DNA of 8,680 bases. Source: Candidatus Atribacteria bacterium (GTDB taxonomy: Bacteria; Atribacterota; Atribacteria; Atribacterales; Atribacteraceae). How positions within the stretch are numbered: position 1 is the stretch's first letter; every line of letters begins with the position of its first letter. Where the stretch lies: NCBI GenBank assembly GCA_003561145.1, contig PWXL01000257.1, positions 1 through 8,680 of the forward strand, in the 5' to 3' direction. Of this stretch, positions 1-5,753 are shown in pieces. A program made the position numbers and the translations under genes. The notes beneath the pieces are model-generated. The model did not search any database. It saw nothing but the letters and a program-made list of their open reading frames with translations, and was not told the DNA's origin.

Positions 1-2
1 CT

Positions 3-155
3 AATCTCCAAGCGTATGGAGGATACCTTTTCGACGTAGTGTACCCCGAGGCGGACTATGCCTATAACCAGATATTCCATGCAGGTGGTATCAATGCCGA
101 AACCTTGGAAATGGAAGAAACTACGTTTCTCCTTTGTAAATGCAGTGAGGAGTAA
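3..155 (+). CDS. C-terminal end of an unrecognised protein (partial)
   Basis: An open frame runs in from the left edge and gives the last 50 residues of a protein, beginning NLQAYGGYLFDVVYPEADYA and ending TTFLLCKCSEE at a TAA (153-155). The codons look like those of a real gene, and the other two forward frames are closed by early stops. The fragment is acidic and ends in a short hydrophobic strand (TTFLL), but no family motif is visible and I assign no function. The last codons and the stop lie inside a purine-rich repeat (GTGAGGAGTAAGGAGT) that can fold with sequence just downstream, so the natural C-terminus may have been altered by insertion of that repeat. The gene points the same way as the downstream transporter but lies almost 1 kb before it, with a separate promoter between them, so it is probably not in the same operon. 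Confidence 0.55.
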   Translation, partial: NLQAYGGYLFDVVYPEADYAYNQIFHAGGINAETLEMEETTFLLCKCSEE

Positions 156-262
156 GGAGTAAAAGGCCCCACTTCTTACCGTTCACGGCTCACCGCCTTT
201 ATCCTTCCCCATTTCCCCCTTTCACCGCCTCACCTTCCCCACTTCCCCGTTTTTCTCCATTT
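145..262. repeat. Purine/pyrimidine-asymmetric repeat with an imperfect inverted repeat
   Basis: The + strand changes abruptly from a purine-rich arm (145-164, units like GTGAGGAGTAAGGAGT) to a pyrimidine-rich tract (about 165-262, units like TCACCGCC, TTCCCC and CACTTCCCC). GTAAGGAGT at 152-160 can pair with ACTTCTTAC at 171-179 across a 10-nt loop (one G-U pair), and GTGAG 145-149 with CTCAC 189-193 can extend the fold. The left arm contains the stop codon of the upstream gene. There is no T-run after the stem, so this is not a standard intrinsic terminator. It resembles low-complexity GTGAGGAG-type intergenic repeats rather than a gene or an insertion sequence with recognisable ends. Confidence 0.5.
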
Positions 263-568
263 ACATCTTCGATACCGCAACTTAAGTGACAGGTTGGTTC
301 CTTTGTAAGAGACATTCGAAATTGATACACCCTGCAATGCAGACGCCAGTAAAAACCCTCAAAACAGAATCGTAATCCCCTTTGTAATCTCATAATAGTT
401 GCGCCTCCTTGACAGAAGCAAACATATATGATAAACATTAAGTGTTTTTATATGTATATTTTTGTTCATTTATAAACATCTTTACACATAATTGTTGTAC
501 CCACCCAAGGAGAAATACATCCGAGTTGAAGTGGCACGGGTTGAAATGTGTTTGTAAGGAGTATGAGC
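156..568. other. Non-coding intergenic stretch
   Basis: After the pyrimidine-rich repeat (to about 262), the sequence becomes AT-rich (about 420-500, for example ATATGTATATTTTTG) and holds no supported gene. A 79-codon frame on the - strand at 199-438 has a composition dictated by the repeat and no family features. No tRNA or known riboswitch pattern was seen. I found no convincing promoter here; a TTGTTC/CATAAT pair at 462-492 has a 19-nt spacer and weak boxes. Confidence 0.5.
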
Positions 569-613
569 ATGGATGTGTGTCGGAGGGGTGACATCCCCCC
601 CGACACTGGGTAA
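569..613 (+). CDS. Possible 14-codon leader ORF
   Basis: ATG at 569 is preceded by AAGGAG (556-561) at an ideal 7-nt spacing and opens a short frame, MDVCRRGDIPPDTG, closed by TAA at 611-613. An in-frame ATG at 563 lies only 1 nt from the Shine-Dalgarno and is less likely. Most of the codons (577-606) are the two arms of a strong GC-rich hairpin, so the peptide sequence may be a by-product of the palindrome. The ORF ends 17 nt before the -35 box of the likely transporter promoter, so on that reading it would not be on the transporter transcript unless an upstream promoter is also used. It has no known homologue that I recognise and is offered only as a candidate. Confidence 0.2.
   Translation: MDVCRRGDIPPDTG
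577..606 (+). other. Strong GC-rich stem-loop
   Basis: GTGTCGGAGGGG (577-588) pairs with CCCCCCCGACAC (595-606): 11 of 12 positions match, with one A-C mismatch, around the 6-nt loop TGACAT. Nothing like a U-tract follows on either strand, so it is not a canonical intrinsic terminator. It stands isolated in AT-rich sequence just upstream of the transporter promoter. It could be a copy of a dispersed REP-like palindrome, a factor-assisted end for upstream transcription, or a structure acting on the overlapping mini-ORF. Confidence 0.6.
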
Positions 614-629
614 TGGTGGACTTCTCTTG

Positions 630-657
630 TTGACTTGCTCAAAGGTCATGATAGAAT
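630..657 (+). promoter_or_regulatory. Sigma70-type promoter with extended -10, probably for the first transporter operon
   Basis: TTGACT (630-635; 5 of 6 matches to TTGACA) and TAGAAT (652-657; 5 of 6 to TATAAT) are separated by 16 nt. TGA directly precedes the -10, giving the extended TGnTAnAAT form. Transcription would begin near 664 and leave a leader of about 480 nt before the binding-protein gene at 1141. It is the best-matching promoter I found upstream of that gene. Confidence 0.5.
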
Positions 658-663
658 ATATTT

Positions 664-1140
664 ACTACAGTGTGAAAAATATTTCATTCATTACAGAAGT
701 AAAAAAGTGAACTAAGTTTAAAAAGCAATAGTATGATTCTCTACATGTGACACCAACGGGAATTCCACAGAGGCAAGGATTTAAGCTCTTGTAAAAAAAT
801 ACGAATGGCCAATCAAACATTGCAGAATTATGGAAAAAACCATACGTTTTTTTATAGTATCTTACTTCACTTCATAATGTTATTAAAGAAGTATATAACA
901 TATTTTCTGCGTGGTTGTGTCAATAAGGAAGAAAGGAAATGCTTCGTAGGGATCAGTAATTGTGTATTGAGCGGTTTTTCTACTAGCAGAAGGGAGGTGA
1001 CTGGGTAAAACGTTACCAATGAACTGATAAGAAGTTCAAAAGTAAGCGTTGGAAGGTTGTATTTTCTCTTTTGGAAGTTAATGTGAAAAAGAACCATGTA
1101 TCTTGAATCAAAATCACGAAAAGAAAGAAGGAAGGACAAA
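664..1140 (+). other. Long AT-rich leader, no recognised gene or riboswitch
   Basis: This 477-nt stretch between the likely promoter and the binding-protein start has no supported gene. A 67-codon frame at 805-1008 lacks a Shine-Dalgarno and has a low-complexity, AT-driven composition; a 96-codon frame on the - strand (867-1157) is no better. Small dyads are present: TGAAA/TTTCA around 673-686, and TATGG/CCATA at 829-844 followed by seven T (847-853). The stems are only 5 bp, too weak to call an operator or terminator. A strong Shine-Dalgarno-like GGGAGGTGA at 992-1000 has no suitably spaced start codon. The length leaves room for post-transcriptional control, but I see no known riboswitch consensus. 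Confidence 0.4.
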
Positions 1141-2751
1141 ATGAAAAGGACACTCATTTATACTTGTGTGTGCGTGTTGCTTTTCTCAGGTTTTGGCATG
1201 ACTGCACCAGCACATAGTGAGCCTGAGGGAGATCGCCTCGTTATTGCGTTTCCACCCCCGGCTGTAGAGACAAACCGTATCTGGGGAGGAGCCTGGGTGA
1301 TTTTCAGCCAATACGATCCGATACTCGAAACGCTGATTGGTAATGATCCCGAGACCGGCGATCATATCCCTCGCCTGGCCGAACGCTGGGAAGCAAGTGA
1401 AGATTTCCGCGAGTGGACATTTTTCCTGAGACAGGGTATCCCATTCCACTACGGTTACGGGGAAATGACCGCTCAGGATGTAAAGCATACCTACGAGCTT
1501 CTTGCCCGGCCAGACTCGCTGGTGAATATGGCAACAGTCTGGCGCGACAAGATAGCCGAAGTGGAGATTATTGACGACTATACGATAACATTCCACTTCC
1601 ATGACCCGTATGTCGACGGTGAACGGCTCTTCTCGAGGACCGGTGGTGAGCTGTATGTCACCAGCAAGGCCCAATGGGATGCTGAGGGTGTTGAGGGGAT
1701 GGACCAACGCCTCATCGGTACAGGAGTGTATCGTTATAAGGAACGGGTCGAGGGTGAAAGCCTGGTGGTCGAAGCAGTGGAGGATCATTGGCGAGATGAA
1801 GCCCTGTTCCCGGAGATTGAAATGCGGTGGGTTCCTGATGAGACAACACGTCTTGCCATGTTGTTGACCGGTGAAGCCCATGCGGCGGAGCTGGGCCGTG
1901 ATGTGGCTGAATCTGCGGTCCAGGCGGGTATGAAGGTCATAGCCTCAAGGCGGGAAAACATGCAGCGCTATGTACCTTTTGGTGGATTATACTTCAATAC
2001 TGGTGAACCCGAAATCCGGGAGGATAATCCCCTGCTTGACCGGCGGGTACGCCAGGCCCTGATCAAGGCGGTAAACCTGCAGGAAATCCATGAGGCCATT
2101 TACCGTGGCCGTGCTACCCAGTACTACCTCGCCGGTTTTGTACCCCAGCATGAAGGCTGGAACGAGGAGTGGGCAGAGCGCTTTGACGAAATGTATGGGT
2201 ACGATCCCGAAAGATCCCGCGAGCTCCTGGCCGAAGCAGGTTACGGTCCGGGTGAGCTTACAGTGACAATCAATCTTTTCGAACATCCCGGCCAGCCTGA
2301 GTCCCCATTGGTGTTGGAATCCCTGCAACCCTACTGGGAAGCGGTAGGAGTGAATGCCGTTATCAGACCAGTCGAGTTCGGAACGTTCCTGAGCCGATGG
2401 TTCGAGGATATAGAAGTGCACGGCGAAGTGTGGATCACACGCAACACCCCGCTTCGTACCACACAAGAGTTTATCGGTTTCTGGCACACAACAGACGGCC
2501 TCGGCAAGCTGTACCTGCATGATTTCATACAGGAAAAGCATCAGCGTCTTGTACACGAACTCGATCCGGATGAACGGGATCGTATCGCACGGGAGATAGG
2601 GAATCACCTGTTCGAGGAATTCGTTCTCATTCCGCTTGGAGCCACCCATGTAGAGATTGTTGTAAACCCTGAGTTCATTGCTGATTGGGTTTGGCCCGGC
2701 CAGGCACCCACAAACCACACCCATTACTATATGATAGTTCCGGCAAGCTAG
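1141..2751 (+). CDS. Family 5 extracellular solute-binding protein of a peptide-type ABC importer
   Basis: A 536-residue exported binding protein of the SBP_bac_5 (OppA/DppA/NikA) family, which captures solute outside the inner membrane and hands it to the permease pair encoded next. The start is set at 1141, not at the in-frame ATG 1096, because AGGAAGG lies just upstream (1129-1135) and the protein then opens with a normal signal peptide: MKR, a hydrophobic core to about residue 20, and a likely signal peptidase I site near APA-HSE (about 25). Its cysteines (9, 11) lie inside the core without a lipobox, so it is probably a soluble periplasmic protein. The family signature region is clear at about 78-105 (LAERWEASEDFREWTFFLRQ, then GIPFHYG), followed by MTAQDVKHTYELL, a GTGVYRY turn near 193-199, YFNTG, RRVRQALIKAVN near 301-312 and YGYDPERSRELLAEAGY. 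The length is usual for the family. The ligand is unknown: peptides are commonest, but nickel, sugars and other solutes also occur in this family. Confidence 0.93.
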   Translation: MKRTLIYTCVCVLLFSGFGMTAPAHSEPEGDRLVIAFPPPAVETNRIWGGAWVIFSQYDPILETLIGNDPETGDHIPRLAERWEASEDFREWTFFLRQGIPFHYGYGEMTAQDVKHTYELLARPDSLVNMATVWRDKIAEVEIIDDYTITFHFHDPYVDGERLFSRTGGELYVTSKAQWDAEGVEGMDQRLIGTGVYRYKERVEGESLVVEAVEDHWRDEALFPEIEMRWVPDETTRLAMLLTGEAHAAELGRDVAESAVQAGMKVIASRRENMQRYVPFGGLYFNTGEPEIREDNPLLDRRVRQALIKAVNLQEIHEAIYRGRATQYYLAGFVPQHEGWNEEWAERFDEMYGYDPERSRELLAEAGYGPGELTVTINLFEHPGQPESPLVLESLQPYWEAVGVNAVIRPVEFGTFLSRWFEDIEVHGEVWITRNTPLRTTQEFIGFWHTTDGLGKLYLHDFIQEKHQRLVHELDPDERDRIAREIGNHLFEEFVLIPLGATHVEIVVNPEFIADWVWPGQAPTNHTHYYMIVPAS

Positions 2752-2769
2752 GAGGCAGCACAAGAGGAA

Positions 2770-2804
2770 AGGAGCGGAGAGATTTACTTTCCCTCTCCGC
2801 TCCT
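2770..2804 (+). promoter_or_regulatory. Perfect 12-bp intercistronic stem-loop after the binding-protein gene
   Basis: AGGAGCGGAGAG (2770-2781) is the exact reverse complement of CTCTCCGCTCCT (2793-2804), with an 11-nt loop. It lies 18 nt after the binding-protein stop and about 32 nt before the permease start. The downstream sequence (GGCAACAAAG) has no U-tract, so full termination is unlikely. In other transport operons, such stem-loops between a binding-protein gene and its permeases stabilise the upstream mRNA or cause partial attenuation, giving excess binding protein; that role is inferred here. Confidence 0.7.
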
Positions 2805-2836
2805 GGCAACAAAGATTGTACGGGAGTGAGAGATAC

Positions 2837-3757
2837 ATGCAGCGTTTTATTATCAGGCGGCTATTGCAAACCCTTGTGACGCTTTTAGCCGTCAGCATTA
2901 TTGTTTTCGCACTGGCACGATTAAGTGGAGATCCCCGCGATGCCTTGATGCCTATGGAAGCCTCCCGCGCTGACCGGGAGAGAATACTGGTTCATTGGGG
3001 TCTGGACCAGCCGGTCCACATGCAATACCTCGTCTTTATCGGCAACGCCCTGCGGGGTGATTTTGGCGAATCCCTTCAATGGCCCGGGCGCAAGGCACTT
3101 GATCTGGTGCTCGATCGGCTTGGAAATACAATGGAACTGGCTGCAGTGGCTCTCGTCTTTGCTATAGCTCTTGCCGTGCCCATCGGTGTGCTTTCCGCGG
3201 TTCACAAGGACTCGCGAACGGATTTTTTAGGAAAACTGATCGCCCTCTTGGGGCAATCTCTCCCGCATTTCTGGATAGGCATTGTTTTTATATGGATATT
3301 TTCCGTGCATTTGAGATGGCTTCCCACTTCCGGGCGCGGCACTTTCCAACATATGATCATGCCGGCCATCGTCATTGGATGGTTCCAGGTGGCAGCACTC
3401 ATGCGCTTGATCCGTTCATCCATGCTGGAATCGCTTGACAGTGAGTATGTCAAGCTGGCCCGTATCAAGGGAGTGTCGGAACGCATGATCATCTGGAAGC
3501 ATGCCTTTCGCAATGCAGCAATCACACCTTTAACTTATTTCGGGGTCATGATGAGTTACCTGGTGGTCGGTTCCATCACCACGGAGACCGTCTTTTCCTG
3601 GCCGGGAGTCGGCTATTTAGTGGTCCAGGCCGTAACAGCGAGGGACTTCCAGGTGGTGCAGACCGTTGCCATTGTGTTCGCTACAGTAATCATTCTGATG
3701 AACCTTGCCGTAGACATATTGTACGCGTACATTGACCCCCGTATCCGCTATGACTAG
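2837..3757 (+). CDS. DppB/OppB-type ABC transporter permease
   Basis: A 306-residue inner-membrane permease, one half of the channel of the peptide-type importer. It opens with the family hallmark MQRFIIRRLLQTLVTLL and a first membrane segment to about residue 27, then the conserved LDQPV...QYLVFIGNALRGDFGESL region (56-80). Further membrane segments are near 100-120, 138-158, 172-192, 232-250 and 274-296. The ATPase-docking EAA loop is at about 204-230 (YVKLARIKGVSERMIIWKHA), followed by FSWPGVGYLVVQAV and the C-terminal YIDPRIRYD. The ATG at 2837 is chosen over the upstream in-frame TTG at 2816 because it gives the canonical N-terminus and has GTGAG (2826-2830) 6 nt before it. Length and motifs are intact. 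It pairs with the next gene product and is the first membrane component after the stem-loop. The permease sequence does not reveal the transported solute. Confidence 0.93.
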   Translation: MQRFIIRRLLQTLVTLLAVSIIVFALARLSGDPRDALMPMEASRADRERILVHWGLDQPVHMQYLVFIGNALRGDFGESLQWPGRKALDLVLDRLGNTMELAAVALVFAIALAVPIGVLSAVHKDSRTDFLGKLIALLGQSLPHFWIGIVFIWIFSVHLRWLPTSGRGTFQHMIMPAIVIGWFQVAALMRLIRSSMLESLDSEYVKLARIKGVSERMIIWKHAFRNAAITPLTYFGVMMSYLVVGSITTETVFSWPGVGYLVVQAVTARDFQVVQTVAIVFATVIILMNLAVDILYAYIDPRIRYD

Positions 3758-3791
3758 GGCGACGAGGCATGTATGTGCGGAGGAGAATTTC

Positions 3792-4691
3792 ATGAGCAAA
3801 GCCGTAGCGACACAACCCCTGCAAACAGGAAAACCGAGAAGTGTATCACGGTTATGGTGGAGGAAACTGCGCGAATTACCGTTAGTGTCTATCATTATTC
3901 TTCTCATAGTCCTGGTTATACCAGCACTCTTAGCAGAAGTAATCGCTCCACACAACCCCTTTGAGGGAAGCCTGGGGAAGCGTTTACAGGCACCGGCGTT
4001 TTTTGGAGGACCAAGTGAGCATCTTCTCGGCACAGACCACCAGGGTCGTGATATTCTGAGCCGAATCATTTATGGTTCGCGCATCTCGATTGCGGTAGCG
4101 GCTGCGGGCATCCTGATTGCAGGGATCCTCGGCACTCTTCTGGGCTTGATGGCAGGATATTTTCGGGGTTGGATAGATGCCCTGGTCATGCGCCTGGTCG
4201 ACATCACCCTCTCGATACCTGCTATCCTGGTCGCCCTAGTCGTGGCTGCTGCTATCGGTGCACGATTCAGCTCAGTTGTTTTCATCATCGCACTGGTATT
4301 ATGGGCGGTGTATGCCCGCCAGATTCGGGGTGAAACCCTGAAATGGAGTCAAAGTGATTTTGTCGCACGAGCCAGGGTAGCCGGTGCATCGCATTTCCGC
4401 ATACTTACCCGGCATATCCTGCCTAATGTAACAAATACGCTCATTGTTCTGGCCACGCTCCAGGTCGGCTTCGTCATCGTTTTTGAAGCCTCCTTGAGCT
4501 TTTTGGGGGTAGGAATCCCCCGGCCAAATCCGGCATGGGGCTTAATGATTGCCGATGGGAGAAAATATGTCATGAGCGCATGGTGGATTTCATTCTTCCC
4601 CGGTCTTGCGATCATGCTGACTGTTCTTTCACTCAACATGCTCGGTGATTGGCTGCGGGATCGACTTGATCCCAAGTTGAGGCAGGTATAA
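3792..4691 (+). CDS. DppC/OppC-type ABC transporter permease
   Basis: A 299-residue inner-membrane permease, the partner of the DppB-like protein. A cytoplasmic N-tail of about 30 residues (basic: RLWWRKLREL) leads into the first membrane segment at about 31-53. The family motif LLGTDHQGRDILSRIIYGSR follows at 78-97, then membrane segments near 100-122, 135-155, 160-178, 215-238 and 264-286. The EAA loop that docks an ATPase is at about 191-212 (VARARVAGASHFRILTRHIL). SFLGVGIPRPNPAWG at 236-250 and DPKLRQV at the C-terminus are typical of DppC. The start at 3792 has an excellent GGAGGAG (3779-3785) at 6-nt spacing; the longer frame from TTG 3732 would overlap the preceding gene and add a non-family extension. 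The gap to the preceding gene is 34 nt, and its TAA is directly followed by the ATG of the next gene. Confidence 0.93.
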   Translation: MSKAVATQPLQTGKPRSVSRLWWRKLRELPLVSIIILLIVLVIPALLAEVIAPHNPFEGSLGKRLQAPAFFGGPSEHLLGTDHQGRDILSRIIYGSRISIAVAAAGILIAGILGTLLGLMAGYFRGWIDALVMRLVDITLSIPAILVALVVAAAIGARFSSVVFIIALVLWAVYARQIRGETLKWSQSDFVARARVAGASHFRILTRHILPNVTNTLIVLATLQVGFVIVFEASLSFLGVGIPRPNPAWGLMIADGRKYVMSAWWISFFPGLAIMLTVLSLNMLGDWLRDRLDPKLRQV

Positions 4692-5753
4692 ATGTCGAAC
4701 GAACCAACACTTCGAAAAAATACAACACAAAGGGCAAATGGCAATGTCATTTTGGACGTCAAAGATTTACGCACCTATCTGTTCACCAAGAAGGCAGTAG
4801 TAAAAGCGGTTGACGGTGTCAGTTTTTTTCTTCGCAAGGGTGAAACGTTTGGTATCGTCGGTGAATCGGGGAGCGGTAAGAGTACAACTGCCCTCTCTCT
4901 ACTGCGTATGGAACCCAAGCCTGCCGGTCGTATCGTTGGTGGAGAAATATGGTTCTACGGAGAAAACATACTGGATAAGAATGAGAAAGAGATGCGAAAA
5001 ATCCGGGGAAGCCGGATTTCTATGATCCTGCAGGACCCGCAGACATCGCTCAATCCGGTATTCACCATTGGGAACCAGGTAAGTGAAGCGTTCACTGTTC
5101 AAGAAGGCCGCAAGAACAATCAGGGCACTCTCTTGCAACGAGTCATCGATCTTTTAAGAAAAGTGAATATCGCTGCCCCTGAACGGCGCTTCAGCGACTA
5201 TCCACACCAAATGAGCGGCGGGATGAAACAACGGGTTGTTGGGGCTATTTCCATATCGTGCGCTCCCGACATAGTCATTGCCGATGAGCCGACCAGTGCC
5301 CTTGATCTCACAATCCAGGCCCAGTATTTACGCTTGCTGCGGGAAATCCAGCAGACTACCGGTATATCCATCATTTTCATCACTCATGACTTCGGTATCG
5401 TGGCAAAAATGTGCGACCGCGTAGCAATCATGTATGCCGGTAAAATCGTCGAACACGGTCCTGTACGGGCAATTTTTAATCACCCTCTCCATCCGTACAC
5501 ACATGCCTTGATAAGCTCAGTTCCCAGGATGGAAGCGCGTGTTGAAAGGCTTTTTTCTATACCCGGACAGCTCCCTGCTCCGGGAGAAATGCCTGCCGGG
5601 TGTCGCTTCGCACCACGATGTATGTATGCGGATGATCGCTGTCACAAAGAGTACCCACCCACATTCGGCGGATTGAGCGAACACACCGAACATACTACAG
5701 ATTGCTGGAGGCTGGAGGATCCGACATGGGAACCGAAATCCTACTCCAGGTGA
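4692..5753 (+). CDS. DppD/OppD-type ABC transporter ATP-binding protein
   Basis: A 353-residue cytoplasmic ATPase that powers uptake through the two preceding permeases. The nucleotide-binding motifs are complete: Walker A GESGSGKST at 57-65, Q-loop Q114 in ILQDPQTSLNP, signature MSGGMKQR at 174-181, Walker B IVIADEP at 194-200 with Glu199, D-loop SALD at 202-205 and H-loop His232. The C-terminal oligopeptide/dipeptide transporter extension is present (HPYTHALISSVP, then IPGQLPAPGEMPAGCRFAPR). It carries cysteines at 304, 310, 317 and 338 in a C-x5-C-x6-C-x20-C pattern; related DppD/OppD proteins have been reported to hold a [4Fe-4S] cluster there. The ATG abuts the stop of the preceding gene (TAA then ATG), with GAGG at 4679-4682 as ribosome-binding site, indicating coupled translation. 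The 19-residue N-terminal lead before ILDVKDL is slightly long for the family. Confidence 0.95.
   Translation: MSNEPTLRKNTTQRANGNVILDVKDLRTYLFTKKAVVKAVDGVSFFLRKGETFGIVGESGSGKSTTALSLLRMEPKPAGRIVGGEIWFYGENILDKNEKEMRKIRGSRISMILQDPQTSLNPVFTIGNQVSEAFTVQEGRKNNQGTLLQRVIDLLRKVNIAAPERRFSDYPHQMSGGMKQRVVGAISISCAPDIVIADEPTSALDLTIQAQYLRLLREIQQTTGISIIFITHDFGIVAKMCDRVAIMYAGKIVEHGPVRAIFNHPLHPYTHALISSVPRMEARVERLFSIPGQLPAPGEMPAGCRFAPRCMYADDRCHKEYPPTFGGLSEHTEHTTDCWRLEDPTWEPKSYSR

Noticed and set aside
199..438. 79-codon reverse ORF across the pyrimidine-rich repeat
   Set aside because: Its C-terminal part (EKRGSGEGEAVKGGNGEG) is just the translation of the low-complexity repeat.
829..853. Small hairpin (TATGG/CCATA) followed by seven T, terminator-like
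   Set aside because: Stem of only 5 bp with an A6 loop in AT-rich sequence; too weak to call an intrinsic terminator, though it would sit on the leader.
805..1008. 67-codon forward ORF in the leader of the first operon
   Set aside because: No Shine-Dalgarno before its ATG, AT-driven composition rich in F/Y/I/L/K, no family motif. Probably a chance frame.
1096..1140. 15-codon N-terminal extension of the family 5 binding protein from ATG 1096
   Set aside because: No Shine-Dalgarno at a useful distance; the extension is highly charged and precedes a complete signal peptide starting at 1141.
867..1157. 96-codon reverse ORF overlapping the leader and the start of the binding-protein gene
   Set aside because: Composition explained by AT-rich DNA; it overlaps the start of a confident gene on the other strand and has no recognisable motif.
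1987..2898. 303-codon reverse ORF antisense to the family 5 binding-protein gene
   Set aside because: Long but lying opposite a strongly supported gene; protein is cysteine-rich and family-free, as expected of an antisense shadow.
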